Origin: Sphaerochaeta halotolerans | GTDB taxonomy: Bacteria; Spirochaetota; Spirochaetia; Sphaerochaetales; Sphaerochaetaceae | Reading direction: 5' to 3' | DNA length: 55,644 nucleotides | Assembly (NCBI RefSeq): GCF_003429665.1 | Contig: NZ_QUWK01000004.1 | Coordinates: 110,665 to 166,308, forward strand | In this document: piece after piece, positions 45,984 through 53,524 of the stretch | How the letters are laid out: every line of letters starts with the position of its first letter | How positions within the stretch are numbered: the stretch's first letter is position 1 | Notes under the pieces: model-generated | The model's database searches: none | Told to the model about the DNA's origin: nothing | What the model saw: only the letters and a program-made list of their open reading frames with translations | Position numbers and translations under genes: made by a program

Positions 45984-47096
45984 TCACAGCACTTCAGACG
46001 GATGTTTCAAAACATAGTGGGTGCTTCGTCCCTGTCCTTTCTGTTCTAGAAGTCCCTTTTGCACCAAATCCTTGATCTCTCGTATTGCTGTATCTTGTGA
46101 CACCTTACAGATCTTTGCCCATTTTGATGATGACAGATTACCCTTGAAATCTTCTAAGAGCAATGAAAGCATTTTCCTTTGGGTATCCGTAACAGTGTAT
46201 TGCGCTGCTTTCTGCCACAATCTTGCTTTTATCAGGACACTGTCTACAGTACTTGTTGATGCCTTTATTGCATGTGAAAGGCAATCGAGGAACCAGAGAA
46301 GCCATCCTGTGATATCGAGTGTGCCCTTTTGTGTTTTCTCAAGGATTGCATAGTAGCCATCTTTTTCCTTCTGGATTTGTGCTGACATACTATAAAAGCG
46401 TTTTCCTGTACCATCAGATCTGGAAAGCATCATATCAGTGATGGCTCTTGCAAGTCTTCCGTTCCCATCCTCGAATGGGTGGAGTGTGATGAACCAAAGG
46501 TGTGCAATTGCAGATCTTACGATAGGGTGTTCCTCTGATGGAGCATTGATCCACGACAAGAATTGAGAAAGTTCATAGGGGAGTTGTACTGCCTTAGGAG
46601 CCTGGAAGTGTACGATTTCCATAGGCCCCTGACTTCTTGAAACTACTTGCATACGTCCTTCTTCATCACCTCTGAGTTGCCCGACGTGTATCCTTCTTAT
46701 TCCACTAAACCCTGTGGGGAATAAGGAGGCATGCCAACCAAAGAGTCTCTCAAGCGTAAGTGGACTATTGTAGTTCTCTATGGCATCGAACATCATGGAT
46801 ACAATACCATCGATATGATGGTCAGAAATTTCTGATTGAGCGTATGGAATATTCAGATGTCTGGCTACCGAAGAACGCACTTGTCCATAATTCAAGTGTT
46901 CGCCTTCAATGGCACTGGAGCTGATGATGTTCTCTGAGACTACATGCCAATTCGATTCTCTCTGCAGTTCAAATCCAAGACTTTTCATGCGACCCAGAAC
47001 TTCTCCCTGCAAAAAGGTGGTGTTTGCTAGAGGTTCAAGTAAGGCTTCTTTTTCCCAGGTAAAATGTGGCCATGTTGGATTTTCATAGATATACAT
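45984..47096 (-). CDS. Fic-family protein with DUF4172-type N-terminus and winged-helix C-terminus
   Basis: About 370 residues. YIYENPTWPHFTW starts a DUF4172-like domain. SSAIEGE (about 60-66) fits the S/TxxxE(G/N) inhibitory helix that blocks ATP binding in class II Fic proteins. The active loop HPFEDGNGRLAR (about 207-218) is complete, so AMPylation activity is expected. A C-terminal winged-helix (about 300-365) suggests DNA binding. GGAGG precedes the ATG at 47096 by six bases. The promoter overlaps a 13-bp palindrome, so it may autoregulate. Confidence 0.92.
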   Translation of the reverse strand: MYIYENPTWPHFTWEKEALLEPLANTTFLQGEVLGRMKSLGFELQRESNWHVVSENIISSSAIEGEHLNYGQVRSSVARHLNIPYAQSEISDHHIDGIVSMMFDAIENYNSPLTLERLFGWHASLFPTGFSGIRRIHVGQLRGDEEGRMQVVSRSQGPMEIVHFQAPKAVQLPYELSQFLSWINAPSEEHPIVRSAIAHLWFITLHPFEDGNGRLARAITDMMLSRSDGTGKRFYSMSAQIQKEKDGYYAILEKTQKGTLDITGWLLWFLDCLSHAIKASTSTVDSVLIKARLWQKAAQYTVTDTQRKMLSLLLEDFKGNLSSSKWAKICKVSQDTAIREIKDLVQKGLLEQKGQGRSTHYVLKHPSEVL

Positions 47097-47113
47097 ATAT
47101 AACCTCCGCAATA

Positions 47114-47146
47114 TTTGCGTAGATTATACTACCTAATCTACGCAAA
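47114..47146. promoter_or_regulatory. 13-bp perfect inverted repeat, operator of fic
   Basis: TTTGCGTAGATTA and TAATCTACGCAAA, perfect, separated by 7 bp. It covers the spacer and -10 of the fic promoter, so a bound dimer would block transcription. The winged-helix in Fic itself is a candidate binder. Confidence 0.8.
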
Positions 47147-47151
47147 TGCAA
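47123..47151 (-). promoter_or_regulatory. fic promoter
   Basis: On the minus strand TTGCAT, 17 bp, TATAAT, embedded in the palindrome. Confidence 0.75.
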
Positions 47152-47218
47152 TGAGGAAAGTAATAGATAATAGTTCATATAGCTATTTGTGATTAAACTG
47201 GTAAACCAATACTTTGAG

Positions 47219-47227
47219 TGGTATAAT
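47219..47227 (+). promoter_or_regulatory. Candidate cas operon promoter (extended -10)
   Basis: TGGTATAAT is a perfect extended -10; the -35 is weak. Transcription from about 47234 gives a 134-nt cas9 leader that is antisense to the whole tracrRNA. Confidence 0.5.
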
Positions 47228-47235
47228 TTGGCTAA

Positions 47236-47331
47236 CAAACAAAGAAGCCTGCAAAAGCAAGCTCCCTGTACGCACATTGCGTGGTCCCGAAGGACGGTTT
47301 GAATAAATTTTTATTTGAACACTAGGTGTTG
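47236..47331 (-). ncRNA. tracrRNA
   Basis: Minus strand. The anti-repeat (47330-47313) is AACACCTA-GTGT-TCAAAT. It pairs with the repeat start GTTTGA-GA-TAGGTGTT as a 6-bp lower stem (one G-U), a 2:4 internal bulge and an 8-bp upper stem, the geometry of S. pyogenes. Downstream are a GTCC-TTCG-GGAC hairpin, an ACGCA/TGCGT hairpin and a terminal hairpin (GAGCTTGC / GCAGGCTTC, loop TTTT) followed by a T-rich run that terminates transcription. Length about 95 nt. Ends are inferred. Confidence 0.9.
47237..47264 (-). terminator. Terminator of the tracrRNA
   Basis: Minus-strand stem GAGCTTGC / GCAGGCTTC with one bulged T and loop TTTT, then TTTGTTTG. Confidence 0.8.
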
Positions 47332-47336
47332 AGTTA

Positions 47337-47365
47337 GTCTTACACCAATAGATAGGAGATGTCAA
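47337..47365 (-). promoter_or_regulatory. tracrRNA promoter
   Basis: On the minus strand a perfect TTGACA, 17 bp, TAAGAC. Transcription would begin at about 47330, right at the anti-repeat. The -35 overlaps the cas9 start region and its ribosome-binding site. Confidence 0.6.
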
Positions 47366-47367
47366 GG

Positions 47368-50300
47368 ATGAATACAGCTGTCAGCAAAGATTCCCGTGGG
47401 TCTGATTATTACCTAGGACTCGATATTGGAACAGCCTCTGTTGGTTGGGCCGTGGCAAATACAGATTATGAGCTGGTAAAGGAGCATAGGAAATATCTCT
47501 GGGGGGTAAGACTCTTTGATACTGCAGATACTGCTGCTGAAAGAAGGCTTCACCGAGCAGCACGTCGTAGGCATCAGAGAAGACTGCAACGACAAAGGCT
47601 TTTGAAAGAGATTTTTGAAGATAAAATTAGTGAAGTAGACCCTCATTTTTTTGAACGATTGAAGGAGAGTTCTTATCATAGAGAAGACCGAAGTGGAAAC
47701 TTCCTTTCTACTCTGTTCAATGATGAATCATTCAAAGATACTGACTATTTTGCGAAGTTCCCAACAATCTTCCATTTGAGAAGTCATCTTATTCATCATC
47801 CTGAGGAAAGACCTGACATTAGAATTCTCTATCTGGCTATTCATAGCATCTTGAAGCATCGTGGTCATTTCTTATTCCCAGGGGAGTCTCTGGAGAGTAT
47901 TTCTTCATTCAGCCTCCTTTTTGACGAGTTACTGAAGAACATTGAAACCTCACTACAATGCACACTTCATGTTTCATGTACGCCCGAGACCTTCGGAACA
48001 ATACTGAAAAAGAAAAGAAGGACAGATAAAAAGAATGATTTGCAGGAAGTTCTAACACTCACCCGTACAACAGAGGAAGAGATAGAGGAAACACCAAAGA
48101 AACTTACATCAGAGTTGATAAAAGCGCTCTCAGGGACTCCGTTTTTACTTTCTATGCTTTTCGAAAACGATAGTTATAAAGATAGTGAACAAGACAAGAT
48201 TGAGTTTGATAAAGAAGGTTTTGAAGACTTGAAAGAGTCCATTGAGGTGTTGCTTGAGCCGGAAGAATACGCCCTGATAGAGACTCTTGAAGGAATATAT
48301 AACTGGACACTTTTGTCAGATATCTTAAACGGAGAGAAGTTTATCAGTGATGCAAAAGTAGCTTCCTACAGAAATCATAAAGATGACTTGAAGCAGCTAA
48401 AGCTATTGGTAAAAAAATATGCAGGGAGTGCATACTACAAGGCGTTCAAGGATCCTTCTATACAAAACAACTACGCCCACTATATTGGAACAGGGAATAA
48501 ATCCGGAAAGAAGGTTCAGGTTGCTCACAAGGGTAAATGTTTGCAAGAGGATGTAAATAAATATTTTCACAATCTCCTGAAGCCCTATCAGAATGATGAG
48601 GATAGAGACTTGGATAATATGCTGGAAAAGCTAGAGCAGAAGAGCGCTCTTCCAAAACAGCGAGTAAGAGACAACAGGGTGATACCCCACCAGCTACATT
48701 TGAAAGAACTGCAGATCATCCTTGAAAATGCAAAAGCATATTACCCATTTTTGACAATTCCAGATGATGATGGATACACACCAACACAGAAAATTATCAG
48801 CATGATGACCTTTCGCATTCCTTACTATGTAGGGCCTCTAAATACCTCTCATATGGAGAAAGAGGGGAAGGAAGGATTCTGCTGGATGGTTAGACAACAG
48901 GGAAAGGAAGATGTGCCAATCTTTCCTTGGAACTGGACTGAGGTGGTCGATAAAAATGCTTCGGCAGAGAAATTTATCACAAGAATGACTAATTCTTGTA
49001 CCTATCTCTTCAACGAGGAAGTATTACCAAAATTCTCACTGCTATATAACCGTTATATGGTTCTGAATGAGTTGAATAATCTTAAGGTAAATGGCGAACC
49101 CATATCGGTTGAGTTGAAACAGAAGATTTACAATGAGCTGTTTCTGCATTCTGGCAAGAAAACAATTACTTTGAAGATGTTACAGAAATTCCTGGTGGTT
49201 AATAATATTGTTAATAAGGGAGATGTTACAACGATCGAAGGAATTGATAACGGTTTTGCAAATTCCTTAAAAAGCCACATTGATTTTGCACCATATCTTG
49301 AGGCGAATATACTTTCTGTAGAAGATGTTGAGAAGATTATCGAATGGAAAGCCTACTACGTTGATGATGCAACAATTTTAAAAGAGAAAATTACACAAGA
49401 GCTTCATGAAAAGCTTACATCAGAACAAATTGATGATATTACCAAACTAGTTAGGAATTATAAGGGGTGGGGGCGTTTGTCACGGGCTTTTCTTGAAGAT
49501 ATCTATCATGTAGATCGTGCAACCGGCGAAGGATACTCAATTATCCATATGATGTGGGAAACGAATGAGAATCTCATGGAGTTGCTGAGCAGTAAATACG
49601 ACTATCTGGATGAGATTCAGAGAATTAATAATGAAACACTTATCAACAAGAAATTTTCCTACGAATCATTGGTCAGACCACTTTCTGTCTCTCCTCCTGT
49701 CAAGCGACAGATCTGGCAGACGCTTCTCATCGTACATGAGTTGAAAAAAGTAATGGGAAAAGCGCCTAAGAGAGTGTTTATCGAGATGGCTCGTGAAGAA
49801 CGTGAGAAAAAACGAACCACAAGCAGGAAGGAGAGTCTTCGCATACTCTATGATCGTTGTAAGAATGATATCTCCTTCAATAAAGCATTGCTGGAAAGTC
49901 TTGATACAAAGACTGATACTGAGTTGAGGAATGACAGACTCTATTTTTATTACACACAGATGGGACGATGTCCCTATTGTGGTGGTAAAATCGAACTTGA
50001 TCAGATGAATAATACTCAGCTCTACGATATCGATCATATTTATCCTCAATCGCTTATTAAAGACGACTCTTTGAAAAATAGGGTACTAGCGCATAAGGCA
50101 TGTAATGGCGAGAAAGGTAATAGCTATCCAATCAATCCACAGTGGCAGAATACGATGATTGGATTTTGGAAAGTGTTGCTAGACCGTAGTCTTATTTCCA
50201 AGGAAAAATATGCTCGTCTTACCCGCACAACTCCTCTAAGTGACGAAGAGCTTTTTGCGTTCATCAATAGGCAATTAGTAGAAACTCGGCAAAGTACTAA

Positions 50301-51567
50301 GGTTGTTGCGAGTATCTTGAAGAATCTGTTCCAGGACGAGGGGACTGAAATTGTGTATGTGAAGGCAAGGAATGTTTCAAGTTTCAGAACCGACTTTGAA
50401 ATTAAGAAATCAAGATTGGTAAATGATCATCACCATGCACATGATGCGTATCTGAATATTGTTGTTGGAAATGCATACCATACCAAGTTTACAGGGGATG
50501 CGCGTAATTTCATCAAGGAGCTAAAAAGAGGGGATCAGTATTACAATGCCAGTAACATTTTCTCACGCTCTATTCAACGTAATGGAAGATTAGCCTGGAT
50601 TGCTGATGAAAGGTATGACGCTAATAAAGGTAGACCTAAAAGCGAAAAGCAAGAGACCGGTACCATTGCGACAATCAGAAAAATGTTACGTAACCATCAG
50701 GTCTTGGTGACAAGGCAAGCGGTGGAGGTATCAGGAGCTCTGTTCAAGTTGCAGCCACTAAGGAAGAAAAAGAATTTGCTTCCTTTAAAAGGTTCAAGTC
50801 AAACTCTACAAGACACTACTAAGTATGGAGGATATAATGCGCCTGCGACGGCCTACTTCGCATTAGTTCAACATGAAAAGAAAGGTAAGGAAGTGAGGCA
50901 ATTTGTTCCTGTGCCCATCCTTTATGCTGAACTGTTCAAGCAGAACCCTGGAACTCTTTTGAAATACTGTGAGGAAGAACTTGATTTGATTAATGCTAAG
51001 ATAGTAATTCCTCAGATTTTGCTTCACGAACTTGTGCAATTGAAAGGATATACTATGAGCTTAAGTGGTATTACTGGACCTCAGACTGTTGCGAATAATG
51101 AGATTCAACTTGTACTTTCAGATGAGGATTATGACTATGTAGCCCAAATAGAAAAATACCTTTCTCTATTGAAGAAGGTGAAGGATCCCGAAGTACAAGA
51201 GAATGCTGAGATTCTTGCCGAGAGTCTCCATATCTGCAAGCAGGATAATCTCACTTTGTATGAACTACTGTTAGCCAAGGAACGAGGTTCTATTTACAGG
51301 TATCGTCCTGCGAACCAAGCAAAATTTCTGGAAGAAAAAAGATCTATATTTGAGTCTTTGGATATAAAGGGACAGTGTGAGGTATTAGTTCAGATCATCA
51401 ATCTTTTTACCTGCACCCCGGAAAGTGCAAACTTAACGAAACTAGGAGGAGGGTCAAGTTCCGGTATTGTGAAATTCCAGTCTCAGATTACTGATAAAGA
51501 AGCTAGGTTGATTCATCAATCTCCCACTGGTATTTTTACTAAGTCAAGACGTGTATATGAGATATGA
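47368..51567 (+). CDS. cas9: CRISPR-associated endonuclease Cas9, type II-A (Treponema denticola-like)
   Basis: 1399 residues from ATG 47368, which has AGGAG nine bases upstream; an ATG three codons earlier (47359) abuts that site. RuvC-I is YYLGLDIGTASVGWAV with catalytic D19, then an Arg-rich bridge helix (RRLHRAARRRHQRRLQRQR). RuvC-II is FIEMAREER. The HNH domain YDIDHIYPQSLIKDDSLKNR has catalytic His near 890, with CPYC and a later C as possible zinc ligands. RuvC-III is HHHAHDAYLN. The C-terminus ends IHQSPTGIF as in type II-A Cas9. It resembles TdCas9 throughout (for example HIYPQS-KDDS-NRVL). PAM is not predictable here. Overlaps cas1 by four bases. Confidence 0.98.
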   Translation: MNTAVSKDSRGSDYYLGLDIGTASVGWAVANTDYELVKEHRKYLWGVRLFDTADTAAERRLHRAARRRHQRRLQRQRLLKEIFEDKISEVDPHFFERLKESSYHREDRSGNFLSTLFNDESFKDTDYFAKFPTIFHLRSHLIHHPEERPDIRILYLAIHSILKHRGHFLFPGESLESISSFSLLFDELLKNIETSLQCTLHVSCTPETFGTILKKKRRTDKKNDLQEVLTLTRTTEEEIEETPKKLTSELIKALSGTPFLLSMLFENDSYKDSEQDKIEFDKEGFEDLKESIEVLLEPEEYALIETLEGIYNWTLLSDILNGEKFISDAKVASYRNHKDDLKQLKLLVKKYAGSAYYKAFKDPSIQNNYAHYIGTGNKSGKKVQVAHKGKCLQEDVNKYFHNLLKPYQNDEDRDLDNMLEKLEQKSALPKQRVRDNRVIPHQLHLKELQIILENAKAYYPFLTIPDDDGYTPTQKIISMMTFRIPYYVGPLNTSHMEKEGKEGFCWMVRQQGKEDVPIFPWNWTEVVDKNASAEKFITRMTNSCTYLFNEEVLPKFSLLYNRYMVLNELNNLKVNGEPISVELKQKIYNELFLHSGKKTITLKMLQKFLVVNNIVNKGDVTTIEGIDNGFANSLKSHIDFAPYLEANILSVEDVEKIIEWKAYYVDDATILKEKITQELHEKLTSEQIDDITKLVRNYKGWGRLSRAFLEDIYHVDRATGEGYSIIHMMWETNENLMELLSSKYDYLDEIQRINNETLINKKFSYESLVRPLSVSPPVKRQIWQTLLIVHELKKVMGKAPKRVFIEMAREEREKKRTTSRKESLRILYDRCKNDISFNKALLESLDTKTDTELRNDRLYFYYTQMGRCPYCGGKIELDQMNNTQLYDIDHIYPQSLIKDDSLKNRVLAHKACNGEKGNSYPINPQWQNTMIGFWKVLLDRSLISKEKYARLTRTTPLSDEELFAFINRQLVETRQSTKVVASILKNLFQDEGTEIVYVKARNVSSFRTDFEIKKSRLVNDHHHAHDAYLNIVVGNAYHTKFTGDARNFIKELKRGDQYYNASNIFSRSIQRNGRLAWIADERYDANKGRPKSEKQETGTIATIRKMLRNHQVLVTRQAVEVSGALFKLQPLRKKKNLLPLKGSSQTLQDTTKYGGYNAPATAYFALVQHEKKGKEVRQFVPVPILYAELFKQNPGTLLKYCEEELDLINAKIVIPQILLHELVQLKGYTMSLSGITGPQTVANNEIQLVLSDEDYDYVAQIEKYLSLLKKVKDPEVQENAEILAESLHICKQDNLTLYELLLAKERGSIYRYRPANQAKFLEEKRSIFESLDIKGQCEVLVQIINLFTCTPESANLTKLGGGSSSGIVKFQSQITDKEARLIHQSPTGIFTKSRRVYEI

Positions 51568-52436
51568 GTTGGCGAATAGTTGTTATATCAAAGCGTGCAA
51601 AGCTTGAGTATAAGATGAATTATCTCGTGGTCAGAGATACTGAAATGCTTCGGATTCATTTGAGTGAGATCCATACGTTGATCATAGAGTCAACAGCAGT
51701 ATCTCTAACTGCTATGTTGGTTGCGCAATTACAGGAGCGCAAGATTAATATCATTTTTTGTGACAACCATCGTAATCCATTGAGTAATGTTCTTCCTTTG
51801 TATGGTTGCCATAATGCCACAGAAAAGGTGAAAAGTCAGATTGCTTGGAAGAGAGAGATCAAAGATCAGGTATGGACACGAATAATTTACGAGAAAATTA
51901 CAAATCAAGCAAATGTATTAAAGCAGACACGTCCTGACTTAGCTGAGAAGCTTACAGGGTATGCAAGCTCAATAACAGCAGGAGATAGGACAAACCGTGA
52001 AGCGCATGCAGCAAAGGTATATTTTAATGCACTCTTTGGTAATGAATTTTCTAGGCATAAGGATTCGCCGATCAACGCTGCATTGAATTATGGGTATACA
52101 ATTCTCTTATCTGCCATCAACAGGGAGATTGTCATAAATGGATATCTTACCCAACTAGGAATATTCCATGACAATGCTTTTAATCAATTCAATCTTTCAA
52201 GTGACCTTATTGAGCCATTGCGATCGCTTATAGACAAGGAGGTTGTCTCATGGGGATCCTTTGAAGAATTTACTAGTAATCAAAAGATGCGCCTAGTGGA
52301 TGTTATGAATTGTCAGGTAAATATGGCTGATAAACGTATGCAATTCGTGAATGCACTGGGAATATATTGTCGTAGTGTCTTGGAATCCTTAAGTGAACAG
52401 AATCTCGATTTGATTCAGTGTATGGAATATGAATAG
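51564..52436 (+). CDS. cas1: CRISPR-associated protein Cas1
   Basis: 290 residues, integrase subunit of spacer acquisition. The metal-binding residues fall in NREAHAAKVYF (Glu), and GIFHDNAFNQFNLSSDLIEPLR (His, Asp, Glu-type). Overlaps cas9 by four bases and cas2 by eight, so the cas genes are translationally coupled. Confidence 0.97.
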   Translation: MSWRIVVISKRAKLEYKMNYLVVRDTEMLRIHLSEIHTLIIESTAVSLTAMLVAQLQERKINIIFCDNHRNPLSNVLPLYGCHNATEKVKSQIAWKREIKDQVWTRIIYEKITNQANVLKQTRPDLAEKLTGYASSITAGDRTNREAHAAKVYFNALFGNEFSRHKDSPINAALNYGYTILLSAINREIVINGYLTQLGIFHDNAFNQFNLSSDLIEPLRSLIDKEVVSWGSFEEFTSNQKMRLVDVMNCQVNMADKRMQFVNALGIYCRSVLESLSEQNLDLIQCMEYE

Positions 52437-52752
52437 GTACCGTTTTATGAGAGTGATTGTAATGTTCGACCTCCCAGTTTTGACCAGTGCTCAACGGAAA
52501 GCATATCGGAAGTTCCGAAAATGGCTAGTTGGTGCCGGATTTGTTATGTTGCAGGAGTCAATCTATTCAAAGCTGGTATTGAATCCAACTGCAGCGCAAT
52601 TCTTGAAAGCACAAATACGTAGTCAAGAAGTCAAAGAAGGAATCGTTCAGGTCATGGTGATTAGCGAAAAGCAATATGAGAACATAGAGTTCATTGTAGG
52701 GGAAGTTCAGTCTGATACCCTTTCGGATATGAGGAGGCTTGTAATTCTGTGA
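52429..52752 (+). CDS. cas2: CRISPR-associated protein Cas2
   Basis: 107 residues. Ferredoxin-like fold with the first-strand Asp in VIVMFDLPV and the SIYSKLV segment typical of Cas2. Forms the integrase core with Cas1. Its stop overlaps the GTG start of csn2. Confidence 0.96.
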   Translation: MNRYRFMRVIVMFDLPVLTSAQRKAYRKFRKWLVGAGFVMLQESIYSKLVLNPTAAQFLKAQIRSQEVKEGIVQVMVISEKQYENIEFIVGEVQSDTLSDMRRLVIL

Positions 52753-53426
52753 AACTTATTCATAACCAAATTGAAACACAGATATACTTCGATTGTGAAA
52801 CGTCCTATACGCTAGTTGTTGAATCGCCCATTGTCATGAACAGGCTTGTATCTGATCTAAAATCACAAATTCGGGGTGAAGAAGGCGGGTTTGTATATTC
52901 AGAGAATAATCTTAAAGAAGTAGATATTGCTGCTGAATGTGAACTGATTATAGATCCGTTTGTGTCTGCAGACGACAACAAGAAATTCGCCTCCAAATTA
53001 TTACAATCTTTAAAAATGGTTGCCAATCAGGAGGACTTCTTTGAACGAACAGCTCAGATAAAATCTGCTTTGTTGCAGTATGCTTTGACAATCATGCAGG
53101 ATTGCGATGAATCTCTCACATATAAGGATGAGATAGATACCGGTACATTGCTGAAGGTTTTTAGTTTTATGTTTGATTTTGATGATCCCAGCCCAATTGA
53201 AAATCTCGTTACCTACGTTAAAGTTGCAAATAAGTACTTGGAAAAGAACCTTTTTGTTTTAGTGAACGTGAAGAGTTTTTTTACTGATGAAGAGCTCAGC
53301 TATCTTGTTGATACTATACATGGAATGAAGTGTAATGTTCTTTTTTTGGAGAGTTATTACCATAAACCCTTTGATAATAAGGAAAAATATAGTATAATAG
53401 ATATAGATCAATGTGAGATTTTCTAG
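52749..53426 (+). CDS. csn2: CRISPR-associated protein Csn2
   Basis: 225 residues, starting at GTG overlapping the cas2 stop. Csn2 forms DNA-end-binding tetrameric rings needed for acquisition and defines subtype II-A. Similarity is seen in overall layout (KLIHNQIETQIYF start, LEKNLFVLVNVKSFFTDEEL region, and a C-terminal YSIIDIDQCEIF) and position; it is the most divergent cas gene. Confidence is helped by gene order cas9-cas1-cas2-csn2-leader. Confidence 0.9.
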   Translation: MKLIHNQIETQIYFDCETSYTLVVESPIVMNRLVSDLKSQIRGEEGGFVYSENNLKEVDIAAECELIIDPFVSADDNKKFASKLLQSLKMVANQEDFFERTAQIKSALLQYALTIMQDCDESLTYKDEIDTGTLLKVFSFMFDFDDPSPIENLVTYVKVANKYLEKNLFVLVNVKSFFTDEELSYLVDTIHGMKCNVLFLESYYHKPFDNKEKYSIIDIDQCEIF

Positions 53427-53524
53427 AGAAGGAAAGGTTGAAAATGCTCAAACTGAAACAGCTAACGTATGTTTACATAAATCAGGCATCTGTTGTAAAA
53501 CATCAAAATACGCACGTTGTTGAT
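53427..53524 (+). promoter_or_regulatory. CRISPR leader
   Basis: 98 bp, moderately AT-rich, between csn2 and the first repeat. No strong promoter is evident. The last 27 bases form a 9-bp inverted repeat with the first bases of repeat 1. Confidence 0.8.

Noticed and set aside
47368-53426. Assignment to type II-C
   Set aside because: A fourth cas gene with csn2 position and layout follows cas2, and Cas9 length and C-terminus match type II-A.
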